A DNA stretch of 64,000 nucleotides from an uncultured Candidatus Planktophila sp. (GTDB lineage Bacteria; Actinomycetota; Actinomycetes; Nanopelagicales; Nanopelagicaceae), in NCBI GenBank assembly GCA_937975715.1, contig CALJUA010000065.1, positions 1-64,000 on the forward strand, read 5' to 3'. This document shows, in pieces, positions 12,313-21,858 of this stretch. The notes under the pieces were generated by a model. It worked only from the letters and a program-made list of their open reading frames with translations. It did not search any database and was not told the DNA's origin. The stretch's first letter is position 1, and each line of letters opens with the position of its first letter. The position numbers were made by a program, and so were the translations under genes.

Positions 12313-15135
12313 ATGTCAGATACGGTCATCAATCGACCAACATCGAAGGTTAAGGGCGGAAAAGGCTTAACCATCGAACGCATCTACACAAACGAAGGCA
12401 TCCACCCTTATGACGAGGTCAAGTGGGATCGCCGCGATGTTGTGCAGCAGAACTGGAAGACAGGCGAAGTTGTTTTCGAACAACGCGGCGTCGAGTTCCC
12501 AGATTTCTGGTCTGTTAACGCATCGACAATCGTTACAACAAAGTATTTCCGTGGCGCAGTCGGTGCAGATAACCGCGAGTGGTCACTCAAGCAGGTAATC
12601 GATCGTGTTGTCCTTACATATGTAAAGGCTGGCAAGGATTTCGGTTACTTCGCAACAGATAAGGATGCAACAATCTTCGAGCACGAGCTCACACATATGT
12701 TGTTGCACCAGATCTTCTCATTCAACTCACCAGTGTGGTTCAACGTTGGAACAGCAGCACCTCAGCAGGTTTCTGCATGCTTCATCTTGTCTGTTGACGA
12801 CACAATGGATTCAATCCTTAACTGGTACCGCGAAGAAGGAATGATCTTTAAGGGCGGTTCTGGTGCCGGTCTTAACCTTTCTCGTATTCGTTCATCAAAG
12901 GAACTTCTCAAGTCAGGTGGAACAGCTTCTGGTCCTGTTTCATTTATGCGCGGTGCGGATGCATCTGCAGGAACAATCAAATCTGGTGGCGCAACCCGTC
13001 GCGCTGCAAAGATGGTTGTTCTCGATGTAGATCACCCAGATATCGAAGAATTCATCGAGACAAAGGTTTCAGAAGAGCAGAAGATTCGCGCACTCCGCGA
13101 CGCTGGCTTCGACATGGACCTCGGTGGCAAGGACATCATCTCTGTTCAGTATCAGAACGCTAATAACTCAGTCCGTGTTTCAGATGAGTTCATGCGCGCA
13201 TACGAGAACGGCACAGAGTTCGGTCTTAAGGCACGTTCAACTGGTGAAGTAATCGAGACAACAGATGCTCGCAAACTCTTCCGCAAGATGGCAGAAGCTG
13301 CATGGGCATGTGCTGATCCTGGAATCCAGTACGACGACACCATCAACGATTGGCACACAAACCCAGAGTCAGGTCGCATCAATGCGTCAAACCCTTGCTC
13401 TGAGTACATGTCACTCGATAACTCATCATGTAACTTGGCTTCACTTAACTTGATGAAGTTCCTCAAGGCTGATGGTTCATTCGATGCAAAGACATTCGGC
13501 AAGGCAGCAGAGATGATCATTACAGCAATGGATATCTCAATCTGCTTCGCAGACTTCCCAACAGAGGCGATTGGCGTAACAACACGTGCATACCGTCAGC
13601 TCGGAATCGGTTATGCAAACCTCGGTGCACTTCTTATGGCATCAGGTCTTGCATACGACTCAGAGGGTGGACGCGCACTTGCTGGTGCAATCACATCACT
13701 CATGTCAGGTATCACCTACAAGCGCTCAGCAGAACTCGCTGGCATTGTTGGTCCATACGAAGGCTTCGCACCAAACGCTGCAGCACATGCACGTGTAATG
13801 CGTAAGCACGCTGCTGCATCATCTGCTGCAAAGCACGAGACAACTCTCGATATCGATGTATGGGCAGAGGCGAACAAGGCATGGGATGCATGTCTCTCAA
13901 CCGGCGATAAGAACGGATGGCGCAACGCGCAGATCTCGGTTCTTGCACCAACAGGAACAATCGGTTTGATGATGGATTGCGATACAACAGGTATCGAGCC
14001 AGACTTCTCACTCGTTAAGTTCAAGAAGCTCGTCGGTGGCGGTTCAATGCAGATTGTGAACCAGACAGTTCCACAGGCACTTCGTAAGCTTGGTTATGCA
14101 GAAGAGACAATCGAAGCAATCGTTGAGTTCATTGCAGCTAACGGTCACGTTATCGACGCTCCTGGTCTTAAGACAGAGCACTACGACGTATTCGATTGCG
14201 CACTTGGTGCACGATCAATCGCTCCAATGGGCCACGTCCGCATGATGGCTGCATGCCAGCCATTCTTGTCAGGTGCAATCTCAAAGACAGTGAACCTCCC
14301 AGAGGATGCAACTGTTGAAGAGGTAGAAGAGGTTTACTACCAGGGATGGAAGCTCGGCCTTAAGGCTCTCGCTGTATATCGCGATAACTGCAAGGTTGGT
14401 CAGCCACTCTCAGACGGTAAAGCGAAGAAGAAGGACGTTGAAGTTGTAGAGGTTGCAAAGCCTGTACGTAAGCGCCTTCCAAAGTCACGCCCTGCAACAA
14501 CAACTTCATTCTCTGTTGGTGGCGCAGAGGGTTACATGACTGCAGGAGCATATGAAGATGGCGCACTTGGCGAGGTCTTCTTGAAGCTCGGTAAGCAGGG
14601 ATCAACCCTCGCAGGTGTGATGGATGCATTCTCAATCGCAGTATCAATTGGTCTTCAGTACGGAGTACCTCTTGAGACATTCGTAGAGAAGTTCACAAAC
14701 CTTCGCTTCGAGCCATCAGGTATGACAGATGACAAGGATGTTCGCATGGCACAGTCCATGATGGATTACATCTTCCGTCGCCTCGCACTTGATTACCTTC
14801 CATTCGAACAGCGTTCAGCAATGGGTCTCTACACAGTCGCAGAGCGCGAGCAGGCACTGAACAATGGTGGCGAGTACGCACCTGTTGCGAGTGTTGATAC
14901 CCCAAAAGCACCTGTAGCTGCGGCGGCTCCTGCGGTTGCTCCAAAGGCTGAGGTAAAGATTGAAGCAAAGCCTGCAGCTGCAGTAGCTCCAACAATCGGA
15001 TCTTCATCTGATCTTCTTGAGTCCATGGGAATCAAGTCAGATGCTCCGCTATGTATGACATGTGGTGTGAAGATGCGTATGTCAGGTGCATGCTTCGTAT
15101 GCGAAGGTTGCGGCAACACATCAGGTTGCAGCTAA
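12313..15135 (+). CDS. nrdJ: Adenosylcobalamin-dependent (class II) ribonucleoside-diphosphate reductase
   Basis: A 940-residue class II enzyme that makes deoxyribonucleotides with a B12 radical and without oxygen-dependent cofactors. Visible are SACFILSV with the redox cysteine C156, the GGSGAGLNLS loop (about 183-192), and the radical-site motif NPCSE with C362. A Cys-rich tail (CMTCGVKMRMSGACFVCEGC) should reduce the active site. An Ala/Pro/Lys-rich linker (about 860-900) precedes the tail. It follows nrdR in one operon with NrdR boxes upstream. Codon use is strongly biased to TCA, ACA, GCA and CCA, suggesting high expression. No cobalamin riboswitch is visible upstream. Confidence 0.96.
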   Translation: MSDTVINRPTSKVKGGKGLTIERIYTNEGIHPYDEVKWDRRDVVQQNWKTGEVVFEQRGVEFPDFWSVNASTIVTTKYFRGAVGADNREWSLKQVIDRVVLTYVKAGKDFGYFATDKDATIFEHELTHMLLHQIFSFNSPVWFNVGTAAPQQVSACFILSVDDTMDSILNWYREEGMIFKGGSGAGLNLSRIRSSKELLKSGGTASGPVSFMRGADASAGTIKSGGATRRAAKMVVLDVDHPDIEEFIETKVSEEQKIRALRDAGFDMDLGGKDIISVQYQNANNSVRVSDEFMRAYENGTEFGLKARSTGEVIETTDARKLFRKMAEAAWACADPGIQYDDTINDWHTNPESGRINASNPCSEYMSLDNSSCNLASLNLMKFLKADGSFDAKTFGKAAEMIITAMDISICFADFPTEAIGVTTRAYRQLGIGYANLGALLMASGLAYDSEGGRALAGAITSLMSGITYKRSAELAGIVGPYEGFAPNAAAHARVMRKHAAASSAAKHETTLDIDVWAEANKAWDACLSTGDKNGWRNAQISVLAPTGTIGLMMDCDTTGIEPDFSLVKFKKLVGGGSMQIVNQTVPQALRKLGYAEETIEAIVEFIAANGHVIDAPGLKTEHYDVFDCALGARSIAPMGHVRMMAACQPFLSGAISKTVNLPEDATVEEVEEVYYQGWKLGLKALAVYRDNCKVGQPLSDGKAKKKDVEVVEVAKPVRKRLPKSRPATTTSFSVGGAEGYMTAGAYEDGALGEVFLKLGKQGSTLAGVMDAFSIAVSIGLQYGVPLETFVEKFTNLRFEPSGMTDDKDVRMAQSMMDYIFRRLALDYLPFEQRSAMGLYTVAEREQALNNGGEYAPVASVDTPKAPVAAAAPAVAPKAEVKIEAKPAAAVAPTIGSSSDLLESMGIKSDAPLCMTCGVKMRMSGACFVCEGCGNTSGCS

Positions 15136-15151
15136 TCTCTAGCTGATTTAC

Positions 15152-15189
15152 CAAGAACCCCGTCTCAATTGAGGCGGGGTTCTTGCTTT
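15152..15189 (+). terminator. Rho-independent terminator after nrdJ
   Basis: Long stem AAGAACCCCGTCTC/GAGGCGGGGTTCTT with an AATT loop (one mismatch), running into TTCTTGCTTTG. It separates nrdJ from the riboflavin operon. Confidence 0.88.
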
Positions 15190-15230
15190 GATTCGCACCT
15201 TTTGCCGACAGGCAATATATTTAAGGCATT

Positions 15231-15350
15231 GTTATCGGGGTCGATGTAATTTCGAACCGGCGGTTATAGTCCGCGACCCGCACGCAGCCAGTGTGCGGTT
15301 GACTCAGTGAAATTCTGAGACCGACGGTTAAAGTCCGGATGAGAGATAAC
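15231..15350 (+). promoter_or_regulatory. FMN riboswitch (RFN element)
   Basis: Closing helix GTTATC (15231-15236) with GATAAC (15345-15350). Between them are the conserved RFN segments: ATCGGGGTCGATGTAATTTC, then CCGGCGGT.ATAGTCCGCGACCC, then TGAAATTCTGAGACCGACGGT, then AAAGTCCGGATGAGAGA. It binds FMN and turns off the downstream ribD-ribE-ribBA-ribH genes. A TATATT/TATTTAA stretch just upstream (15216-15223) could be the -10 region. Confidence 0.97.
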
Positions 15351-15362
15351 GATTGCGCACTG

Positions 15363-15400
15363 CGCACCCATTGTGGGGTGCGTTGGCGTTTTCTTTTGCA
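15363..15400 (+). terminator. Probable riboswitch-controlled terminator
   Basis: Stem CGCACCC (15363-15369) / GGGTGCG (15376-15382), followed by GTTTTCTTTT at 15388-15397, between the FMN aptamer and the ribD start. This is the expected place for a transcription-attenuation platform. Confidence 0.6.
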
Positions 15401-15444
15401 TACCCCCGATAACTCGTGCAACACCAAACGAGATAGGGGATGAG

Positions 15445-16446
15445 ATGTTAAATATCGCAGATGCATATTCGCATCTTCATTCCCTCTGCCTCTCTGTCCT
15501 CGGTAATAGCGCACCGAATCCCAATGTCGCAGCTGCAATTTATGCAGCAGATGGATCTTTGATCGCTGATGGCGTTCATAATCGCCAGGTATCTACCGAT
15601 CATGCAGAAGTTGTTGCACTGAAGAAAGCTGGGGCAGCTGCTCGCGGGGCAACCATTGTTGTTTCGCTTGAGCCATGCAATCACGCTGGAACAACTGGTC
15701 CATGTGTTGATGCAATTATCGAAGCCGGCATTGTGCGCGTTATCTTTGCAGTGAAGGATCCCAACCCTGTTGCAGCAGGCGGGGCAGAACGTTTGAAATC
15801 TGCTGGAATCGCTGTTGAATTTGTCGAAAGCAGCGAACTTCGCGATGCGCAAGGTGCCTGGTTGCACCGCATCGCAACTGGTCGTCCTTACATAATCTGG
15901 AAGGTGGCAACGACTCTCGATGGTCGCATCGCAGCCAGCGATGGCACATCACAGTGGATCTCATCGGATGCATCACGATCAGATGTACAGAAGCTGCGCG
16001 CACAATCAGATGCAATTCTGATCGGCACCGGCACCGCACTTGCTGATAATCCAACGTTGCGGCCACGCATTGATGGCGCCTCCAATCCGCTTCGTATCGT
16101 GATGGGTAGCCGTGATGTACCGGCGGATTTCAATCTCAATGACGGAATTAGCCAGACGATCTTTCTGAAGAGTCGTTCAGTTGATGAACTCTATAAAGCC
16201 TTGGATTACCTACCGGTCAATCAAGTACTTGTTGAGGCGGGGCCAACTCTGGGAAGTGCTCTCTTTGCAGCAAGTGTCATTGATGAAGTTGTTATCTACC
16301 AAGCGCCTAAAGCACTTGGTAGCGGTCGCACCTGGTTGGAAGCAATTGGTGTGGCAACAATTAGCGATGCTGCGAAGTTTGAGTTGCTATCTACCGAACA
16401 AATCGGTGTTGATTTGAAGTTCCGATATAGAGTGGAGAAGCGCTGA
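15445..16446 (+). CDS. ribD: Bifunctional pyrimidine deaminase / reductase RibD
   Basis: A 333-residue two-domain riboflavin enzyme. Residues 1-145 are the zinc deaminase: H53-A-E55, then P77-C78 and C87 in [12 protein letters not shown]. Residues about 148-333 are the NADPH reductase ([54 protein letters not shown]). Together they deaminate and reduce the GTP-derived pyrimidine. ATG 15445 was chosen because AGGGGATGAG lies just before it and it gives the usual N-terminus; the frame is open further upstream. First gene of the FMN-riboswitch operon. Its stop overlaps the ribE start by one base. Confidence 0.95.
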   Translation: MLNIADAYSHLHSLCLSVLGNSAPNPNVAAAIYAADGSLIADGVHNRQVSTDHAEVVALKKAGAAARGATIVVSLEPCNHAGTTGPCVDAIIEAGIVRVIFAVKDPNPVAAGGAERLKSAGIAVEFVESSELRDAQGAWLHRIATGRPYIIWKVATTLDGRIAASDGTSQWISSDASRSDVQKLRAQSDAILIGTGTALADNPTLRPRIDGASNPLRIVMGSRDVPADFNLNDGISQTIFLKSRSVDELYKALDYLPVNQVLVEAGPTLGSALFAASVIDEVVIYQAPKALGSGRTWLEAIGVATISDAAKFELLSTEQIGVDLKFRYRVEKR

Positions 16447-17051
16447 TGTTTACTGGATTGGTAGCCGAGCTTGGCAAAGTCACTGCGATTTCTCGCGGTG
16501 AAACATCATCGGTGCTTACCGTCTTTGCACCAGCCCTCACGCCAGAGCTCTCGATCGGTGATTCGATTGCAGTAAATGGCACATGTTTAACAGCAACCTC
16601 GCTGACGGCAGATTCATTTACTGCTGATGTGATGGTGCAGACCTTGTCGCTGACTTCACTTGGAAAATTGGAAGAGGGATCAGCGGTTAATCTGGAGCTC
16701 GCAGCACAAATGGATATGCGGATGGGCGGTCACATCGTGCAGGGACACGTGGATGGCGTTGCCACCGTTGTTTCGCGCACACCGGGGGAGAAGTGGGAGC
16801 AATGTGTAATTGCAGTCCCTGCCGATCTCTCTCGGTACATCGTGAACCAGGGTTCAATCTGCGTTGATGGTGTTTCACTTACTGTGGGCGAGATCAACGA
16901 TGAGAATAATCAGGTAACGCTTTGGTTGATTCCGGAGACTCTTGCCAAGACCAATCTTTCACTTAAATCACCTGGCGATATCGTTAACATCGAAGTCGAT
17001 ATCTTGGCGAAGTACGTCGAGCGCCTTATCTCAAAGGGCGGTAATCGATAA
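16446..17051 (+). CDS. ribE: Riboflavin synthase alpha chain
   Basis: A 201-residue protein made of two lumazine-binding repeats. The first begins [12 protein letters not shown] and includes [11 protein letters not shown]; the second begins [12 protein letters not shown] and includes [12 protein letters not shown]. It dismutates two 6,7-dimethyl-8-ribityllumazine molecules into riboflavin and a pyrimidinedione. Length and both repeats are normal. It overlaps ribD and ribBA by one base on each side (TGATG-type and TAATG-type junctions), so translation is coupled within the operon. Confidence 0.95.
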   Translation: MFTGLVAELGKVTAISRGETSSVLTVFAPALTPELSIGDSIAVNGTCLTATSLTADSFTADVMVQTLSLTSLGKLEEGSAVNLELAAQMDMRMGGHIVQGHVDGVATVVSRTPGEKWEQCVIAVPADLSRYIVNQGSICVDGVSLTVGEINDENNQVTLWLIPETLAKTNLSLKSPGDIVNIEVDILAKYVERLISKGGNR

Positions 17052-18244
17052 TGTCGATCACAGATGCGTTAGCTGATTTTGCAGCAGGAAAGTTCCTGAT
17101 TGTTACCGACGACGAATCCCGCGAGAACGAGGGCGACCTCATTGTTCTGGCAGAGAAGGTCACTGCTGAGCAAACTGCATTTATGGTCCGCCATACAACT
17201 GGAATTCTCTGCGTTGCTATCGATAAGGCAACAGCGCGCAGACTTGAGTTGCCGATGATGTATGAGAGCAATCAAGATAAGCGCAAGACTGCATTTACTG
17301 TCTCCGTTGATGCCGTTGCTGGTCTCACCACCGGAGTCAGCGCAACTGAGCGCACAACCACTATTCGCACACTTGCTTCAAGAACAGCAACTGCGAAGGA
17401 CTTTGTCCGTCCAGGACACATCTTCCCGTTGGTGGCACATGAAGAAGGTCTTGCTGGCCGTGGTGGACATACCGAAGCTGGACTCGCGTTGGCTCAGCTT
17501 GTGGGTGGAACACCTGCTGCGCTGCTCTCTGAGATCGTTAACGATGATGGATCGATGGCTCGTGGCGAAGCGCTAGAAAAGTTTGCACGGGATCATCAGA
17601 TTAAGACAATCACTATTGAGGAATTAACAAAGCATTGGCAAGAAAATTATCAGCAAGGTGCGCAGGCGGTAGAGCTCAATTGGAGTGCTGTGCAGTTGCC
17701 GGAAGGCGCATGGCAGTTAGCAACATTTCCAGCGCTGAAGGCGCGTGATCATGTGATTGCCCGCTTCGGTGGCGGAACTCATCAACCGCTCGTTCGAGTT
17801 CACTCTGAATGTTTTACCGGTGATGTATTGGGCTCACTTCGTTGCGACTGCGGAGACCAGCTCGCGCTATCAAAGAAATTAATATCCGAACACGGCTTTG
17901 GTTACATCATCTACGTCCGCGATCACGAAGGCCGTGGCGTTGGACTTGCCGAAAAACTGAAGGCATATCAACTGCAGGATGAAGGATTAGATACGGTAGA
18001 AGCGAATGTGAAGCTCGGCCATCCAATCGATGCCCGCGAGTGGGACGATGTCATTGAGATATTGCATAGCCTTCAACTGCAGGACTTCACTCTGCTTACC
18101 AATAATCCAGAGAAGGTTGCCGTGCTTGTTGCTGCAGGATTTGCTGTGACCCAGAAGAACTTGGCGGCAGAGATTCATCCATTTAATCAAAGATATATCG
18201 AGACCAAGCGAGCAAAGCTCGGACATGAAAGAGAGAATGCATAA
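17051..18244 (+). CDS. ribBA: Bifunctional DHBP synthase / GTP cyclohydrolase II
   Basis: A 397-residue fusion of the two entry enzymes of riboflavin synthesis. Residues 1-200 are 3,4-dihydroxy-2-butanone-4-phosphate synthase, with [13 protein letters not shown] at 20-32 and the later GHTEAGLAL. Residues about 205-397 are GTP cyclohydrolase II, with [20 protein letters not shown] supplying the zinc cysteines, and [12 protein letters not shown]. Both active sites look intact. It lies in the rib operon with one-base overlaps to both neighbours, so the FMN riboswitch should set its level. Confidence 0.95.
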   Translation: MSITDALADFAAGKFLIVTDDESRENEGDLIVLAEKVTAEQTAFMVRHTTGILCVAIDKATARRLELPMMYESNQDKRKTAFTVSVDAVAGLTTGVSATERTTTIRTLASRTATAKDFVRPGHIFPLVAHEEGLAGRGGHTEAGLALAQLVGGTPAALLSEIVNDDGSMARGEALEKFARDHQIKTITIEELTKHWQENYQQGAQAVELNWSAVQLPEGAWQLATFPALKARDHVIARFGGGTHQPLVRVHSECFTGDVLGSLRCDCGDQLALSKKLISEHGFGYIIYVRDHEGRGVGLAEKLKAYQLQDEGLDTVEANVKLGHPIDAREWDDVIEILHSLQLQDFTLLTNNPEKVAVLVAAGFAVTQKNLAAEIHPFNQRYIETKRAKLGHERENA

Positions 18245-18693
18245 TGGCCGGACACGCACCAGAGATCACAGTCCCACAGCATCCAAAGGCGAAGGTTGCG
18301 ATCATCTCTTCATCGTGGCACCCAGATATTTGTGAATCACTCATTGCAGGTGCTCGTCGCGCACTAGAGGCAGCATCGGTTGAGAAGATCGAAGTCATTT
18401 ATGTTCCAGGTTCTTTTGAGATCCCACTTGCCGCACAGCACGCATTTGAAAAGGGATTCGATGCAGTTGTTGCAGTAGGTCTTGTGCTTCAGGGCGAGAC
18501 ACCTCACTTTGATTATGTCTGCCAGGGGGTCACACAGGGCGTCATCGATGTGCAGCTCAAGTTCTCAAAGCCAATTGGCTACGGCGTGCTGATGTGCAAC
18601 GACCTCGATCAGGCAATTGCACGTTCCGGTCAGCCTGGTTCAAAGGAAGATAAGGGTTACGACAGCGCAATTGCAGCGCTGGCCTTAATGTAA
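18244..18693 (+). CDS. ribH: 6,7-dimethyl-8-ribityllumazine synthase
   Basis: A 149-residue lumazine synthase. It shows SSWHPDICESLIAGA near the ribityl-binding strand, VPGSFEIPLAAQ, and GLVLQGETPHFDYVC with the catalytic His. It condenses the RibD-derived pyrimidine with dihydroxybutanone phosphate and normally forms hollow capsids. It is last in the rib operon, so the whole pathway from GTP and ribulose-5-phosphate is present except the separate phosphatase. Confidence 0.95.
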   Translation: MAGHAPEITVPQHPKAKVAIISSSWHPDICESLIAGARRALEAASVEKIEVIYVPGSFEIPLAAQHAFEKGFDAVVAVGLVLQGETPHFDYVCQGVTQGVIDVQLKFSKPIGYGVLMCNDLDQAIARSGQPGSKEDKGYDSAIAALALM

Positions 18694-18742
18694 CCCGTAA
18701 AGGTTCTTTCTTTTGCTCGATAGCGGTGCTTCAATTTCCGCT

Positions 18743-20134
18743 ATGAGTCAATCAACGGTCGAGACGCTTGGCGTCGACACAATTCCAGAATCAGAACGCA
18801 CTGCAAAACCATCGAGCATCATTCCAATCTTTCTTGGATCGAATATGGCGCTCTCAGTCATGGTCTTTGGTTGGCTGGCAGTTCTCTATGGCTTGAGCTG
18901 GTGGCAATCAGTCTCTGCGATTCTGGTCGGCACAATTGTTGCAGCGCTCTTTGTCTCCTCGTCAGCACTTCTCGGATGGACTGGTGCCACAAATAACTCA
19001 GTCGCATCAGGAGCAATTTTTGGCGTGCGCGGTCGTCTGATTGCATCCTTTGTCGGCCTTTTGCTCTGTATTCAATATGTGGCGTTAACAGTCTGGACCG
19101 GGGGAGAAATCATTTCTTCTGGTTGGGCGCGCATAACAAGCGGCAAAGTTACAGATGGCTTACTTGTCATTGGTTACCTCACCATTGCTATTGCAATCGT
19201 TGCATTCGCTTTATTGGGTTACAAGTATTTGGTAAAGCTCAATAACGTCATCGTCTATGCGATGTATGCCCTTGCCCTGCTCTCCATCATCGCGCTCAGC
19301 GGTTCATTTGATTTCAGCTACGCCGGAACTCCAGATATGTACGCGCTAGGAACTTTCTGGCCAACTTGGTTCTTGGCAGTACTTACCTGTGGTGCTGCAG
19401 GTCCTATTTCCCTCGTTACACAAACCGGAGATTGGACCCGCTACGTTTCGGGATCTGCAAAGAAATCTGATGTCGTCCGTAATGCTTTTGTAGCAATGAC
19501 TATTGGGCTTGCAGTGCCAACCCTCTTCGGTGCATTCATAGCGGTGGCGGCATTTGATGAGAACTCTTTCGTTGCAGGTTACGTTGCAGGTTCTCCAACC
19601 TGGCTACTAATTCCACTTCTCTTAGTTGGTTTTGTTGGTTCACTCGGACAAGGCTCGGTCAACTTGTATTCAATGGGACTTGATATGGATGCAATCTTGC
19701 CTCGTTTATCTCGTTTGCAATCAACACTGGTTGTTTCAGGCATTGCTACCGGCTTGGTATTCATCGGCAAATTCATCTATGACGCTGAAGCTGCAGTGAC
19801 AAACGCATGCCTATTCCTAACAGCACTTGGCACAGCGTGGATTGCGATCGCCCTCTTTGGTTATTACCGAATGGGTGGAACGCTCCAGAAGGAAGATCTG
19901 CAGGTCTTTAATAAGCGCAAGCAAGGCGGCCTGTATTGGTATCAAGCTGGATGGTCAATCAAAGCTACAACAGCTTGGGTTATTGGAAGCATCTGCGGCA
20001 TCCTCGGCATATCGAGCGTCGACTACACCGGACCGATTGCAAATGCACTCGGTGGCGTCGATGTCTCTGTTATCGCTCCCGCGATCGTCGGAATTGCTAT
20101 CTACTGGATCTGGGATCGCATCGACGCTCGGTAG
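18743..20134 (+). CDS. NCS1-family permease (cytosine/purine/thiamine type)
   Basis: A 463-residue membrane protein with about twelve hydrophobic segments. It carries NCS1 hallmarks: IFLGSNMALSVMVFGW near the start, GATNNSVASGAIFGVRG, and GDWTRYVSG in mid-protein. NCS1 carriers import nucleobases, allantoin, hydantoins, thiamine or related heterocycles by cation symport. ATG 18743 (MSQSTVETLG) was preferred over an in-frame codon 30 bp earlier. It begins 49 bp after ribH with no terminator seen between, so it may be partly co-transcribed with the riboflavin genes. The substrate is unknown. Confidence 0.85.
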   Translation: MSQSTVETLGVDTIPESERTAKPSSIIPIFLGSNMALSVMVFGWLAVLYGLSWWQSVSAILVGTIVAALFVSSSALLGWTGATNNSVASGAIFGVRGRLIASFVGLLLCIQYVALTVWTGGEIISSGWARITSGKVTDGLLVIGYLTIAIAIVAFALLGYKYLVKLNNVIVYAMYALALLSIIALSGSFDFSYAGTPDMYALGTFWPTWFLAVLTCGAAGPISLVTQTGDWTRYVSGSAKKSDVVRNAFVAMTIGLAVPTLFGAFIAVAAFDENSFVAGYVAGSPTWLLIPLLLVGFVGSLGQGSVNLYSMGLDMDAILPRLSRLQSTLVVSGIATGLVFIGKFIYDAEAAVTNACLFLTALGTAWIAIALFGYYRMGGTLQKEDLQVFNKRKQGGLYWYQAGWSIKATTAWVIGSICGILGISSVDYTGPIANALGGVDVSVIAPAIVGIAIYWIWDRIDAR

Positions 20135-20236
20135 TTATTTGATTGCGAGAAAACGAGGCCACGGCTAATTTTAAGTGGAGAAAATAAGTGGCATACTTCT
20201 CTTAGACAACAGATGCACTTCTACGGATAGGCATCT

Positions 20237-20292
20237 GGAGGGCGGTGTCCGATCGGGTTTATCCAAACCTGACGGCCCGCCCTCGTCCTTTA
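20237..20292 (+). terminator. Large hairpin, probable terminator after the permease
   Basis: Outer stem GAGGGCGG (20238-20245) / CCGCCCTC (20277-20284) and an inner stem GGTTT/AAACC, followed by GTCCTTTAATT. The T run is short, but the stem is stable and placed between convergent genes. Confidence 0.55.
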
Positions 20293-20907
20293 ATTGAAAT
20301 AAATATTATTAAGGATTCTCCTCCGATCCAGGAGATTAAAAACTTCTGAATCCTGACCAAGAATATGTACACGAGCCGCATAAGCAGCCAAATCCGCACA
20401 GTGCAAAAGTGGTTCCTTTTGATCAGTTAAATGAGTCATTCGCATATTTTGTGCAACTCTTCCTGCATTAATTTCATAATTAAGATTTCTTCGATCAGAG
20501 TGATTTGCATGAAGGAAGAGTTTTCCGTGGCCAACACTTTCTCGGGAATCCAGGATGAGATTGAAATACCCATCCTTAGAGAGTTCACCAAAAAGCGTTC
20601 TGAGACAGAGTGCCCTTGCAGCCTCAAGTGAAGCTAGATATTGCCAGTTATAAGAAATATATACTCTTGGCGAAATCTCATTTATCCATTGAACAAGTCT
20701 CTTTGGTTGCAATCTCATTTTCTTCTTAAATTGTTCTGAAGATTTATAGGTTTCGAGTGTGATGATTTTCCGCAATTCTGAATGCATCTCAAGGGATGAA
20801 TGCGGAAGAATGACTGCGGCTATGACATAGATATCTGGAAGTGGATATTGGCGCGACATGCTCTCATCAATAAAGACCGAATACTTATTGGGGTGTCCAA
20901 TTTCCAT
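20290..20907 (-). CDS. DUF3800-like protein
   Basis: A 205-residue protein with the marks of DUF3800, a family thought to have an RNase H-like fold. These are an N-terminal strand with acidic residues (YSVFIDESMS), a middle LILDSRESVG, and a C-terminal LLHCADLAAYAARVH. It is markedly AT-rich compared with both neighbours, and its codon use (AGA, ATA, AAT) differs from core genes. It stands alone between convergent units and looks horizontally acquired. DUF3800 proteins often occur in mobile or defence settings; the function is not established. Confidence 0.7.
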   Translation of the reverse strand: MEIGHPNKYSVFIDESMSRQYPLPDIYVIAAVILPHSSLEMHSELRKIITLETYKSSEQFKKKMRLQPKRLVQWINEISPRVYISYNWQYLASLEAARALCLRTLFGELSKDGYFNLILDSRESVGHGKLFLHANHSDRRNLNYEINAGRVAQNMRMTHLTDQKEPLLHCADLAAYAARVHILGQDSEVFNLLDRRRILNNIYFN

Positions 20908-21020
20908 TGAACGATAATTACTTGAGCAACTGACAAGCTCTCTTGCATATCCCCAGAATTCAAACGCTCAGTAATTTATTTATAGAAAAGAACAACTTTA
21001 AATAATAAAACTACTTTGAG

Positions 21021-21794
21021 TTAAGCGACGAGAAGTGAGCGCTTAGATAGTCCCATCCAGAAACCTTCGATAAGAGTCTCTGGCGCTGCATCGATATCGC
21101 TGCCAGCACCAAGGGCAACAAAGAGCGGAGTGAAGTGCTCGACAGTTGGGTGTGCATACTGAACTGCAGGAGCGAGATCCTTATATGCAGCAAGTGAATC
21201 GATATCTCCTTTAGCAAGTCGCTCTGCCGCCCAGGTATCAAACTCAGATGACCATCCTGGTGCTTTCGCATCAATAGACCAATCGCGAAGGAAGGGAAGT
21301 CCGTGAGTCATAAAGCCAGAGCCGATAATCAAGACACCTTCATCGCGAAGTGGAGCAAGGCGACGGCCGAATTCAATCAGCTTTCCAGGATCTGATGTTG
21401 GCATCGACATTTGAAGAACTGGAATATCGTGATCTGGATACATCACGCGAAGTGGAACCCACGCGCCGTGATCGAGTCCACGCTTTGATTCATGTAAAGG
21501 ATCTGACTTAGGCATCATCGCTGTAATGCGTGCAGCTAGAGCGGTGGCATCGGGAGTCTCGTATGTCATCTCAAAGAACTTCTGGGCAAAGCCACCGAAG
21601 TCATAGACAAGCGGAGTGCCGGCGTGGGGACTAGTAATTGCAATGGGAGCTGATTCCCAGTGAGCCGAGATAATCAAGATTGCCTTTGGTTTCTCAAACT
21701 TCTTTGTGATTGCAGCCAACTCACCGCTCCAGACAGGATCGTCGAGCAGCAACGGTGCACCGTGGCCGATATAGAGGGCAGGCATCTTTTCCAT
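21021..21794 (-). CDS. Class III extradiol dioxygenase (DODA / YgiD family)
   Basis: A 257-residue aromatic ring-opening dioxygenase of the 4,5-DOPA type. Likely iron or zinc ligands are His in YIGHGAP near residue 11, His in ILIISAHWES around 46, and DHGAWVPL in mid-protein. GSGFMTHGL and the C-terminal VEHFTPLFVALGA complete the pattern. The start MEKMPALYIGHGAP matches the family. Members open catechol-like rings, but bacterial substrates are mostly unknown. It is 64 bp from the iron alcohol dehydrogenase, same strand, so possibly co-transcribed. Confidence 0.88.
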   Translation of the reverse strand: MEKMPALYIGHGAPLLLDDPVWSGELAAITKKFEKPKAILIISAHWESAPIAITSPHAGTPLVYDFGGFAQKFFEMTYETPDATALAARITAMMPKSDPLHESKRGLDHGAWVPLRVMYPDHDIPVLQMSMPTSDPGKLIEFGRRLAPLRDEGVLIIGSGFMTHGLPFLRDWSIDAKAPGWSSEFDTWAAERLAKGDIDSLAAYKDLAPAVQYAHPTVEHFTPLFVALGAGSDIDAAPETLIEGFWMGLSKRSLLVA

Positions 21795-21858
21795 GGCTAG
21801 AGCATATCAGAAGTAGTTGAAATTTCAACTACATTTCTAACGAGCTAAAAGAGGCGTT

